A program made the position numbers and the translations under genes. From contig NC_058521.1 of the NCBI RefSeq assembly GCF_904849725.1, positions 98,256,244 to 98,320,243 on the forward strand: a stretch of 64,000 bases of DNA, written 5' to 3'. The DNA is from Hordeum vulgare subsp. vulgare. Taxonomy: Eukaryota; Streptophyta; Magnoliopsida; Poales; Poaceae. A model generated the notes under the pieces. That model ran no database searches. It was not told the origin of the DNA and worked only from the letters and a program-made list of their open reading frames with translations. Every line of letters starts with the position of its first letter. Position 1 is the first letter of the stretch. Positions 1-11,437 of this stretch are shown one piece after another.

Positions 1-650
1 AGGTATTTGCGAGAAACCTGAATAACCGTCAAGAAAGCAGAAGTGTGTGTGCTTTGATAGCCTTTCTAGCATTTGGTCGATGAACGGCAAAGGATAATGA
101 TATTTCCTGGTTGCCTTGTTCAGTTTACCGAAGTCTATCACCATTCTATAGCCGGTAATAATCCTTTGTGGGATTAGTTCATCCTTATCATTAGGAACGA
201 TGGTGATACCTCCCTTCTTAGGTACGCAATGTACTAGAATTACCCAATCACTATGAGCAACAGGATAAATGATTCCTGCTTCCAGAATCTTTAATATTTC
301 TTTTCTAACGACCTCTTTCATCTTAGGATTTAATCTCCTTTGATGATCAGCAACTGGTTTAAAGTCAGGATCGGTTTTAATCTTGTGCTGACATAGAGTA
401 GGACTAATACCCTTAAGATCATCAAGAGTATATCCAATAGCAGCGCGGTGCTTCCTCAGAGTTTTTAGTAACTTCTTCTCTCCGCGCTCTGAGAGGAGAG
501 CACTAATAATGAGAGGATATATCTCCTTCTCATCAAGATAGGCATACTTAAGAGTATTAGGCAACTGTTTAAGCTCGAACACAGGATCACCCTTTGGTGG
601 GGGAGGATCCCCAAGCAGTTCAACACGCAGATTATTCTTGAGAATAGGAT
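1..650 (-). pseudogene. Athila-lineage Gypsy reverse transcriptase fragment (pol, cut by window edge)
   Basis: Read on the minus strand from 650 down to 1, this encodes the N-terminal part of a Ty3/gypsy reverse transcriptase. Visible motifs include DEKEIYPLIISA, KHRAAIGYTLDDLKGISPT, QRRLNPKMKEVVRKEILKIL, EAGIIYP, CVPKKGGITIVPNDKDE, MVIDFGKLNKATRKYHYPLP and HFCFLDGYSGFSQI. The long linker and the VPKKGG...NDKDELIPQR block are characteristic of the Athila lineage of plant Gypsy elements (family knowledge). The catalytic Asp-Asp box and the rest of pol lie outside the window. An in-frame TAA near 650 separates it from the protease domain that follows in the same direction, so this copy cannot make an unbroken polyprotein. 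It is the downstream part of the element whose gag, PBS and LTR lie at 1413-3992. Confidence 0.85.
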
Positions 651-651
651 A

Positions 652-1389
652 TTATTCTAAGACTATTTTATCTATCTCATCTCTCTCCTCCATATGCATA
701 TCATTTTCATGCTCAAGCAGATATTGCTCTAAAGGATCCGTAGGAGGTACGGCAATAGAGGCAAGAGAAATGATTTCATCCCTACCAGACGACTCTCTTT
801 CATGGGGTTGTCTTCCAAACTTGGAGAAGTTAAATTCAAGAGATACACCCTTGAAACTAACTGTGACAGTCTGCTTAGTGCAATCAATGTGAGCATTGAC
901 AGTGTTGAGAAAGGGTCTACCAAATATGATGGGACAAAAGCGATCTTGTGCAATACCAAGGACGAGGAAATCAGTAGGATACTTCGTCTTACCACAAAGG
1001 ACTTCTACGTCTCTCACAATTCCCAGAGGGCAGATAGTGTCTCTATTAGCTAGCGTAATAGTGACATCAATGGGTTCTAACTCAGCAGGTGCAATCTCAT
1101 CTTTGATTTCATCATATAGAGAACGGGGTATTGCACTAACAGTAGGTCCCATATCACATAAACCATGGTAACAGTGATCTCCTATCTTAACAGAAACAAC
1201 GGGCAGGCCAACTACAGGTCTGTGTTTGTCTTTCGCATGAGGTTTAGCAATTCTAGCGGAGTCCTCACAGAATTTGATAACATGCCCATCTATGTCTTCG
1301 GCTAAGAGATCTTTGATAATAACAACACTAGGTTCAACTCTAATCGCCTCAGGGGGTGCAAGTGATCTAATGTAACCCCTACGTATCAA
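652..1389 (-). pseudogene. Athila-like Gypsy aspartic protease region
   Basis: A 245-aa open segment on the minus strand between gag and RT. It holds a retropepsin-like fold: VVSVKIGDHCYHGLCDMGPT carries the active-site triplet (here DMG; DLG or DTG is usual), followed by LANRDTICPLGIVRDVEVL and the C-terminal FGRPFLNTVNAHID motif typical of Gypsy proteases. The enzyme would cut the Gag-Pol polyprotein. It ends at a TAA (about 650-652) that interrupts continuity with RT, and its upstream end is separated from gag by stops around 1390-1412, so I treat it as part of a broken gag-pro-pol. Recognition of the protease core is secure. The lineage follows from the adjoining RT. Confidence 0.75.
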
Positions 1390-1412
1390 AGTTGGAGCTT
1401 TAGAATAATCCT

Positions 1413-2246
1413 TTATCCTAGCAGGTATGGTGGTTTCTCAGTGTAAGCACAAGGAACAACAGGATCACTAAAAGCTATGATTTTCTCCTCAACTAGATTG
1501 GTTTTGGCTATGTTGCTTTCTACACGAGGATGATATTTAAACCACTTCTCTTTGGGAAGATCAACATGAGCAGCAAAAGATTCACATAGAGAAGCTACTA
1601 TCTCACAGTCAAGTCCATACTCAGCGCTAAAATCTCTAGAAGTGTTTATCTCAACAAAAGATTTAACGCAATCAAACTGGAAATTCATACCTGACTCCTT
1701 ACCTTCCTCCAGCTCCCAATCTTCAGAGTTGCGTTTGATTCTCTCCAATAAATTCCACTTGTGATCAATATCCTTCTTCATAAAAGAACCGGCACAAGAA
1801 GTGTCAAGCATGGTATGATCTTCATGAGAAAGCCGAGCATAAAAGTTTTGAGTGAAGATTTCTCTCGAGAGCTCATGATTGGGGCATGAATATAGCATTG
1901 ATTTAAGCCTCCCCCAAGCTTGAGCTATGCTTTCCTTGTCACAAGGCCAAAAGTTATAAATAAAGTTCCGGTCATGACGTACTAAATGCATAGGATAGAA
2001 CTTTTGATGAAATTCCAATTTCAACCGATTGTAGCCCCATGATCCAGTATCATCACATAGCCTATACCAAGTCAACGCCTTATCCTTCAAAGATAAAGGA
2101 AATACTTTCTTCTTTACCTCATCCTCGGGAAAACCTGCAAGCTTAAATAAACCACAAACTTCATCTACATAGATTAGACGCAAGTCTAGATGTGAAGATC
2201 CATCTCCTGTGAAAGGATTAGCCAGCAGTTTCTCAAGCATACCCAA
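1413..2246 (-). pseudogene. Athila-like Gypsy gag domain
   Basis: This 277-aa open segment has the retrotransposon gag core: LSLKDKALTWYRLCDDTGSW, FHQKFYPMHLVRHDRNFIYN and ESIAQAWGRLKSMLYSCPNH. These are the conserved helices of the plant Gypsy capsid (Retrotrans_gag family). Gag would form the cytoplasmic virus-like particle. No CCHC zinc knuckle is visible, and the segment is shorter than a full gag, so the C-terminal part is degraded or lies beyond the stops near 1390-1412. It lies directly downstream, in element orientation, of the PBS at 2438-2455 and LTR at 2467-3992, so it belongs to the same element as the protease and RT segments. Intact gag function is unlikely. Confidence 0.75.
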
Positions 2247-2437
2247 AGGAATTTCTTAAAAGATATTTTCAGTAGGTACCTCAGGTTGAGGAGCAACTCC
2301 TCATGCTTCCGCTCATGGTGAAGATACCCTGAACAAACTCCTCAAAGAAATAGTTTCCATAGTGACAAGTCACAATAAATTTCAGCACAGTATATAAATG
2401 TTTCCTTACCAATTTCCACTTACCAAAGGCGCTTCAC

Positions 2438-2455
2438 TCCCCGGCAACGGCACCA
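2438..2455 (-). other. Primer-binding site of the Athila-like element
   Basis: On the minus strand this reads TGGTGCCGTTGCCGGGGA, a tRNA-complementary primer-binding site. It is separated from the LTR end at 2467 by an 11-nt spacer. It fixes the element's orientation and makes the neighbouring LTR its 5' LTR. Confidence 0.75.
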
Positions 2456-2466
2456 GAAAAGAGTCT

Positions 2467-3992
2467 TGATGACCCACAAGTATAGGGGATCAATCGTAGT
2501 CCTTTCGATAAGTAAGAGTGTCGAACCCAACGAGGAGCAGAAGGCTTTGATAAACGGATTTCAGCAAGGTAATAACTGCAAGCACTGAAAGTAGCGGTAA
2601 CAAGTCATTGTGTAGCGAGGTGAAACATAGCAAGCAAAGAGTAACAAGTAACAAGTAGTAGCAACGGTGTAGCAAGTGGCCCAATCCCTTTTGTAGCAAC
2701 GGACAAGCCTGAACAAAGTCTTATAGGAGGAAAAACAATCCCGAGGACATACGGGAATTTCTGTCATGCTAGTTTCATCATGTTCATATGATTCGCGTTC
2801 GTTACTTTGATAGTTTGATATGTGGGTGGACCGGCACTTGGGTACTGCCCTTACTTGGACAAGCATCCCACTTATGATTAACCTCTCTCGCAAGCATCCA
2901 CAACTACAAAAGAAGAATTAAGACAAAGTTTAACCATAGCATTAAACTAGTGGATCCAAATCACCCCTCACGAAGCAACGCATAGACTGGGGTTTAAGCT
3001 TCTGTCACTCCAGCAACCCATCATCTACTTACTACTTCCCAATGCCTTCCTCTAGGCCCAAATATGGTGAAGTGTTATGTAGTCGACGTTCACATAACAC
3101 CACTAGAGGAAAAACAACATACAGCATATCAAAATACCGAACGAATATCAAATTCACATGACTATTATCAGCATGACTTATCCCATGTCCTCAGGAACAA
3201 AAGTAACTACTCACAAGACATAATCATAATCATGACTAGAGGTGTAATTAATAGCATCAAGGATCTGAACATAAACTCTTCCACCAAGTAATCCAACTAG
3301 CATCAACTACAAAGAGTAATCAACACTACTAGAAACCTTACAAGTACCAATCGGAGTTGCGAGACGAAGATTGGTTACAAGAGATGAACTAGGGATTGGA
3401 GAGGAGATGGTGCCGATGAAGATGTTGATGAAGATGCCTCCCCTCCGATGAGAGGAGTGTTGGTGATGACGATGGCGACGATTTCCCCCTCCGGGAGGGA
3501 AGTTTCCCCGACAGGATCGTCCTGCCGGAGCTCTAGATTGGATCTGCTCAAGTTTTGCCTCGTGGCGGCGGAGAAACCATGAAAAAGCTCCCTCTTGATT
3601 TTTTCCAGACCAGGACGCTTCATATAGCAAAAGAGGGGGGCTAGTGGGCCTTTAGGCAGCCCACAAGCCTGCCCTGCGCCACTAGGGGGTGGTGGCGGAG
3701 TGGGGGCTTGTGGAGCCCTGGTGGCCCCCCTCTGGTAGTTCTTTCGCCCAGTATTTTTAATATAATCCAGAAAAAATCCACGTAAATTTTCAGGGCATTT
3801 GGAGATGTGGAGAATAGTGGACTAGGATTTGCTCCTTTTCCAGTCTAGAAGTCCAGCTGCCTGAATTCTCCCTCTTCAAATAATCCTTGCAAAATAAGAG
3901 AGAAAAGGCATAAATATGGTACCACAAGTAATATAACAGCCCAAAAAGCAATAAATATCAACATGAAAGCATGATGCAAAATCGACGTATCA
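2467..3992 (-). mobile_element. 5' LTR of Athila-like Gypsy element (Sabrina/WHAM-type ends)
   Basis: On the plus strand the segment starts TGATGACCCACAAGTATAGG and ends GACGTATCA, so in element orientation it opens with TGATACGTC and closes with TCATCA, which is typical of long Triticeae Athila-lineage LTRs. Length is 1526 bp. It abuts the PBS at 2438-2455. Its outer edge cuts an older LTR remnant (3993-4332), so this element probably inserted into that older sequence. The partner LTR and the second TSD are outside the window. Open frames inside the LTR show no similarity I recognise. Confidence 0.75.
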
Positions 3993-4332
3993 AAGTGCAC
4001 TGAAGACTCATGTTATCAGTAACGCTGAGGTTTAAAGCTACCATTTCTATTAACTTCCCTCTTTATTAGCATTAAATGCCTTGTAATGAAGCTTGACCGG
4101 TCGTGGAAGCAACTATATAAGCCACTCCCGGGCTCCAGCTCCAGGGTTCAACACTTTGTAATCTTTTGCGCCCCCATAAGAAAACATCAGCCTCACGGCT
4201 CGAGACATAGGGTTGTTACCACCTCCGAGTGGGGCGTGAACTCGTACATCCGAGTGCATCTTCTGCGCCTAGTTAGACTTCGCCCCTTCATTCGTACCCC
4301 TAGGTACTATTGTCACGGTCATTCCCACGACA
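3993..4332 (+). mobile_element. 3' remnant of an older Gypsy LTR
   Basis: The segment has the layout of the R/U5 half of a Gypsy LTR. A TATA box (TATATAA at 4114-4120) is followed about 25-30 nt later by GGGTTCAACACTTTG, then by AGACATAGGGTTGTTACC and a terminal CCCACGACA at about 4332. These strings are common in Triticeae Gypsy LTRs. The left part is missing, probably cut off by the Athila-like element. I cannot name the family. Confidence 0.5.
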
Positions 4333-4650
4333 GTACCTGACCAATCCACGACAAATGAATAATCACCAACGGTCGGATGCGTCAACTCCAGTGGTGGCAA
4401 CGACAACCATATATCTGTTGAGTACGCGTCGCTTATGATGCGAGAGAGGCTCAAATCAGGGTGGACAAGGACAGGATGGGGCCTATGGAGCATCTACGCG
4501 TCGTGCGGTGGCCAGTGGGGGCACGAGAGATGGCGCCAGTGTAGATGCGATGCATGGGTGGGATGGGTGAGGCATCAAGGGGGGAGGGATTTATATCCCA
4601 GTGTAGATTCTTCTAGAGATCTGGGTTGTAAACTCCTGGGATGATGGTGT
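4333..4650. other. Unassigned flank left of the Angela insertion
   Basis: About 320 bp with no gene or element I can identify. It was continuous with 13254 onward before the Angela element inserted, as shown by the shared TTGAG duplication. Confidence 0.5.
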
Positions 4651-4655
4651 TTGAG

Positions 4656-6466
4656 TGTTGGAAATATGCCCTAGAGGCAATAATAATTTAGTTATTATTA
4701 TATTTCTTAGTTCATGATAATCGTTTATTATCCATGCTATAATTGTATTGATTGGAAACACAATACTTGTGTGGATACATAGACAAAACACTGTCCCTAG
4801 TAAGCCTCTAGTTGACTAGCTCGTTGTTCAAAGATGGTCAAGGTTTCCTGGCCATAGGCAAGTGTTGTCACTTGATAACGGGATCACATCATTAGGAGAA
4901 TCATGTGATGGACTAGACCCAAACTAATAGACGTAGCATGTTGATCGTGTTATTTTGTTGCTACTGTTTTCTGCGTGTCAAGTATTTATTCCTATGACCA
5001 TGAGATCATATAACTCACTGACACCGGAGGAATGCTTTGTGTGTATCAAACGTCGCAACGTAACTGGGTGACTATAAAGATGCTCTACAGGTGTCTCCGA
5101 AGGTGTTAGTTGAGTTAGTATGGATCAAGACTGGGATTTGTCACTCCGTGTGACGGAGAGGTATCTCGGGGCCCACTCGGTAATGCAACATCACACACAA
5201 GCCTTGCAAGCAATGTAACTTAGTGTAAGTTGCGGGATCTTGTATTACGGAACGAGTAAAAAGACTTGCCGGTAAACGAGGTTGAAATAGGTATACGGAT
5301 ACTGACGATCGAATCTCGGGCAAGTAACATACCGAAGGACAAAGGGAATGACATACGGGATTATACGAATCCTTGGCACTAAGGTTCAAACGATAAGATC
5401 TTCGTAGAATATGTAGGATCCAATATGGGCATCCAGGTCCCGCTGTTGGATATTGACCGAGGAGTCTCTCGGGTCATGTCTACATAGTTCTCGAACCCGC
5501 AGGGTCTGCACACTTAAGGTTCGACGTTGTTTTATGCGTATTTGAGTTATATGGTTGGTTACTGAATGTTGTTCGGAGTCCCGTATGAGATCACGGACGT
5601 CACGAGGGTTTCCGGAATGGTCCGGAAACGAAGATTGATATATAGGATGACCTCATTTGGTTACCGGAAGGTTTTCGTGCATTACCGGAAAAGTTTCGGG
5701 CTCATCGGTAGTGTACCGGGAGTGCCGGGAGGGGTGCCGGGGACCATCGGGAGGGGTGTCACGCCCCAAGGGGTCTCATGGACTATGGGAAGAGATAAAC
5801 CAGCCCCTAGTGGGCTGGAATAAGTTCCCACTAAGGCCCATAAGGTTTGAGAAGGAAAAAACACAAGGTGGAAAGAGTTTCCAAGTGGGAAGGTGGAATC
5901 CTACTCCAAGTAGGATTGGAGTAGGACTCCTCCACCTCCAATTTCGGCCAAACCTTTAGGTTTTTGAGGCTGCCTCCTCCCCTCCCTCCCACCTATATAT
6001 ACGGAGGTTTTAGGGCTGATTTGAGACGACTTTTCCACGCCAGCCCGACCACATACCTCCACGGTTTTCCCTCTAGATCGCGTTTCTGCGGAGCTCGGGC
6101 GGAGCCCTGCTGAGACGAGATCATCACCAACCTCCGGAGCGCCGTCACGCTGCCGGAGAACTCTTCTACCTCTCCGTCTCTCTTGCTGGATCAAGAAGGC
6201 CGAGATCATCGTCGAGCTGTACGTGTGCTGAACGCGGAGGTGCCGTCCGTTCGGTACTAGATCGTGGGACTGATCGCGGGATTGTTCGCGGGGCGGATCG
6301 AGGGACGTGAGGACGTTCCACTACATCAACCGCGTTCTCTAACGCTTCTGCTGTACGATCTACAAGGGTACGTAGATCACTCATCCCCTCTCGTAGATGG
6401 ACATCACCATGATAGGTCTTCGTGCGCGTAGGAAAATTTTTGTTTCCCATGCGACGTTCCCCAAAA
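4656..6466 (+). repeat. 5' LTR of the Angela element
   Basis: 1811 bp, starting TGTTGG and ending CCCCAAAA where the right LTR ends CCCCAACA, so the terminal CA is mutated. It aligns to 11438-13248 with no indel (constant offset 6782). A TATA-like CTATATATACGG lies near 5993-6004. Short open frames repeated in both LTRs (for example 5141-5389) are not genes. Confidence 0.95.
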
Positions 6467-9400
6467 GTGGCATCATGAGCTAGGTTCATGCGTAGATGTC
6501 TTCTCGAGTAGAACACAAAAGTTTTTGTTGGCGGTGATGTGCGTTTTGCTGCCCTCCTTAGTCTTTTCTTGATTCCGCGGTATTGTTGGATTGAAGCGGC
6601 TTGGACCGACATTACTCGTACGCTTACGAGAGACTGGTTTCATCGCTACGAGTAACCCCGTTGCTCAAAGATGATTGGCAAGTGTCGGTTTCTCCAACTT
6701 TAGTTAAATCGGATTTGACCGAGGAGGTCCTTGGATGAGGTTAAATAGCAAATCATATATCTCCGTTGTGGTGTTTGCGTAAGTAAGATGCGATCCTACT
6801 AGATACCCATGGTCACCACGTAAAACATGCAACAACAAAATTAGAGGACGTCTAACTTGTTTTTGCAGGGTATGCTTGTGATGTGATATGGCCAACGATG
6901 TGATGTGATATATTGGATGTATGAGATGATCATGTTGTAATAGATAATATCGACTTGCACGTCGATGGTACGGCAACCGGCAGGAGCCATAAGGTTGTCT
7001 TTATAACTAACGTTTGTGCTTGCAGATGCGTTTACTATTTTCCTAGGACGTAGCTTTAGTAGTAATAGCATGAGTAGCACGACAACCCCGATGGCGACAC
7101 GTTGATGGAGATCATGGTGTGACGCCGGTGACAAGAAGATCGTGCCGGTGCTTTGGTGATGGAGATCAAGAAGCACGTGATGATGGCCATATCATGTCAC
7201 ATATAAATTGCATGTGATGTTAATCCTTTTATGCACCTTATTTTGCTTAGAACGACGGTAGCATTATGAGGTGATCTCTCACTAAAATTTCAAGACGAAA
7301 TTGTGTTCTCCCCGACTGTGCACCATTGCTACAGTTCGTCGTTTCGAGACACCACGTGATGATCGGGTGTGATAGACTCAACGTTCACATACAACGGGTG
7401 CAAAACAGTTGCACACGCGGAACACTCGGGTTAAGCTTGACGAGCCTAGCATGTGCAGACATGGCCTCGGAACACATGAGACCGAAAGGTCGAGCATGAA
7501 TCGTATAGTTGATATGATTAGCATAGGGATGCTTACCACTGAAACTATTCTCGACTCACGTGATAATCGGACTTGAGATAGCGGATTTGGATCATGTACC
7601 ACTCAAATGACTAGAGAGATGTACTTTTTGAGTGGGAGTTCTTTAAGTAATATGATTAATTGAACTAATTGTCATGAACATAGTCTAATGGTCTTTGCGA
7701 ATTACGATGTAGCTTGCGCTATAGCTCTACTGTTTTATATGTTCCTAGAGAAAATTTAGTTGAAAATTGATAGTAGCAACCTTTGCAGACTGAGTCTGTA
7801 AAACCAAGGATTGTCCTCGTTGCTACGCAGAAGGCTTATGTCCTTAATGCACCACTCGGTGTGCTGCACCTCGAGCGTCGTCTGTGGATGCTATGAACAT
7901 CCGACATACACGTTACTGATGACTACACGATAGTTCAGTGCAAGATACTTGATGGCTTAGAAGCAAGGCGCCGAAAACGTTGTAAAACGTCACGGAACAT
8001 AAGTGATGTTCCGAAGAGATGAAATTGTGATTTCATGCTTGTGCCCTTGTTAAGAGGTACGAGACCTCCAAACAAGAATCTTTGTCCACAAAGTAAAGGA
8101 GAAAAGCTCAATCGTTGAGCGTGTGCTCAGATTGTCTGAGTACGACAATCGCTTGAATCAAGTGGGAGTTAATCTTCCAGATGAAATAGTGATGGTTCTC
8201 CAAAGTCACTGCCACCAAGCTATGAGAGCTTCGTGATGAACTATAACATATCAAGGATAGATACTATGATCTTTTGAGTGATTCGCGATGTTTGACACTG
8301 CGAAAGTAGAAATCAAGAAGGAGCATCAATAGTTGATGGTTAGTAAAACCACTAAGTTTCAAGAAAGGCAAGGGCTAGAAGGGATACTTCGTGAAACGGC
8401 AAAACAGTTGCTGCACTAATGAACAGACCCAAGATTAAACCCAAACCCGAGACTAAGTGCTTCTGTAATAAGGGGAACAGTCACTGAGGCGGAGCAACTC
8501 TAGATACTTGGTGGATAAGAAGGCTGGCAAAAGTCGAGAGAAGTATATATGTGATATACATAATGTTGATGTGTACTTTACTGGTACTCCTAGTAGCACG
8601 AGGGTATTGGATACCGGTTCGGTTGCTAAGTGATTAGTAACGCGAAATGAAAGCTACGGCATAAACGGAGACTAGCTAAAAGGCGAGGTGACGATACGTG
8701 TTGGAAGTGTTTCCAAGGTTGATATAATCAAACGTCGCACGCTCCCTCTACCATCGGGATTGGTGTTGAACCTAAATAATTGTTATTTGGTGTTTGCGTT
8801 AAGCGTGAACATGATTGGATCGTTTTTATTGCAATACGATTATTCATTCAAAGAGAATAATGGTTACTCTATTTGCTTGAATAATCACCTTCAATGGTTT
8901 ATTAAATCTCGATTGTAGTGTTACACATTGGTGCCAAAATATACGAGTTAATAATGACAGTACCACGTACTTGTGGCACTGCCGCTTGAGTCATGTTAGT
9001 ATAAATTGCATGAAGAGGCTCCATGCTGATGGATCTTTGTACTCACCTGATTTCGAATCACTAGTGACATGCGAATCATACCACATTAGCAAGGCCTTGT
9101 TTTCATTGAGATGAAATAAGATAGTAACTTGTTGGAAGTGATACATTTTGATGTATGCAGTCCAATGGGTGTTGAGGCACGCAGTGAATATCATTATGTT
9201 CTTACTTCACTGACGATTTGAGTAGATACAGGAGTATTTACTTAATGAATCACAAGTCTAAAATGTTGAAAAGTTCAATTCCGTTTCAGAGTGAAATTCG
9301 TCGTAACAAGAGGATAAACTGTCTACGATATGATCATGGAAATGAATATCTGAGTTACGAGTTTTGGTACACAGTTAAGACAATGTGGAAATTGTTTCGC

Positions 9401-11437
9401 AGTTCATGCCACCTGGAACATCATAGTGTGATGATGTGTCTGAACGTCATAGCCACGCACTATTTGGTATGGTGCATACTATGATGTCTCTTATCGAATT
9501 ACCACTATCGTTTATGGGTTATGCATTAGAGACAACCGCACTTACTTTAAATAGGGCACCGCGTATTTCCGTTGAGATGACACAGTATAGACTGAGGTTT
9601 AGAGAAATCTAAACTGTCGTTTCTTGAAAGTTTGGGGTTTCGACACTTATTGAAAAAGTTTCAGTCTGATAAGCTCGAACCCAAAGTGGATAAATGCATC
9701 TTCATAGGATATCAAAAATAGTTGGGTACATCTCCTATCTCAGATCCGAAAGCAAAGTGTTTGTTTCTAGAAACGGATCCTTTCTCGAGGAAAGGTTTCT
9801 CTCGAAAGAATTGAGTGGGAGGGTAGTAGAACTTGATGAGGTTATTGAACCATTACTTCAACCAGTGTGTAGCAGGGCGCAGGAAGTTGTTCATGTGGCG
9901 CCTACACCAATTGAAGTGGAAGCTGATGATGATGATCATTGAGCTTCGAATCAAGTTACTACAAACCTCGTAGGTCGACAAGGTCGCGTACTGCTGCAGA
10001 GTAGTACGGTAACCCTGTCTTGGAGGTCATGTTGTTGAGCAACAGTGAACCTACGAGTTATGGAGAAAGCGATGGTGGGCCCAGATTCCGACAAATGGCT
10101 GGAAGCCATGAAATCCGAGAGAGGATCCATGTGTGAAAACAAAGTGTAGACTTTGGTAGAACTACTTGATGGTCATAGGACTATTGAGTAAAAATGGATC
10201 TTTAAAAGAAGACAGACGATGATGGTGATAAGTCACTATTAAGAAAAGCTCGACTTGTCGCAAAGATGTTTTTGATAAGATCAAACAGTTGACTATGATG
10301 AGACATTCTCACTCGTAGCGATGCTAAAAGTCTATTAGAATTATGTTAGTTGTTGATGCATTATTTATGAAATATTGCACGTAGGATGTCAAAACATTGT
10401 TTTCTCGACGGTTTCCTTGAGCAAACATTGTATGTGATACAACCAGAAGGTTTTGTCGATCCTAAAGATACTAGCAAGTATGCAAGCTCCAGCGATCCTT
10501 CAATGGACTGGTGCAAGCATCTCGGAGTTGGAATATACACTTTGATGAGATGATCAAAGATTTTGGGTTTGTGCAAGGTTTATGAGAAACTTGTATTTCC
10601 AAAGAAGTGAGTGGGAGCACTATAGAATTTCTGATAGGTATATGTGATTGACATATTGTGGATCAGAAGTAATGTAGAATTTCTGTAAAGCATACAAGGT
10701 TGTTTGAAAGAAGTTTTCAAAGGAGTACCTGGATTACGCTACTTGAACGTTGAGCATCAAAGATCTATGGAGATAGATCGAAAGCGCTTAATAGAAGTTT
10801 CAACAAGATGCATGCCTTGACAAGTTTTTGAAAGAGTTCAAAATAGACCAGCAAAGAAGGAGTTCTTGGTTGCGTTGTGAGGTGTGAATTTGAGTAAGAC
10901 TCAAAACCCGACCATGGCAGAATAAAGAGAATAGACGAAGGTCGTCTTCTATGCCTTAGCCGTAGAATCTAAAGTATGCCATGCTGTGTACCGCACCTGA
11001 AGTGTGCCTTGACTCAAAGTATGTTGAGAGGTACAGAGAGTGATCCATGATTGAATCACTAGCAGCGGTCGAAATTTATCCTTAGTAACTAATGGACTAA
11101 GGAATTTTTCTCGATTATGGAGGTGGTTAAAGAGTTTGTCGTAAAGGGTTACGTCAATGCAAGCTTTGACACTAATCCGGATAACTATGAGTAGTGAAAC
11201 GGATTCGTATAGTAGAGTAGATATTTGGAGCATTTCCAAATAGCACGTAGTAGCAGCATCTATAAGATGACATAAAGATTTGTAAAGAACGCACGAATCT
11301 GAAAGTTTCAGAACCGTTGACTAAAACCTCTCTCACGAGCAAGACGTGATCAGACCCCATAACTATATCGGTGTTGGATTCGTTGGAATCACATGGTGAT
11401 GTCAACTAGATTATTGACTCTAGTGCAAGTGGGAGAC
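6467..11437 (+). pseudogene. Decayed Copia gag-pol body of the Angela element
   Basis: No long ORF survives, but order and fragments match Copia gag-pol. A PBS (TGGCATCATGAGCTAGG) starts at about 6468. A ruined CCHC knuckle lies near 8450-8510 (KCFCNKGNSH then a stop). Integrase traces lie at 9135-9400 (LIHFDVCSPMGVEAR, then DLSRYRSIYLMNHKS and LRYDHGNEYLSYEF). RT traces lie at 10380-10470 (FLDGFLEQTLYVIQPEGFVD). RNase H-like remains follow. A polypurine tract (AAGTGGGAGA, about 11428-11437) abuts the right LTR. Stops and frameshifts occur throughout. Because the LTRs are almost identical, most of this decay must predate this insertion, so the source copy was already defective. Confidence 0.85.

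Noticed and set aside
5141..5389. 82-aa ORF, also present identically at 11923-12171, with several other paired ORFs
   Set aside because: They are duplicated because they lie in the two LTRs of the Angela element; nothing suggests translation.
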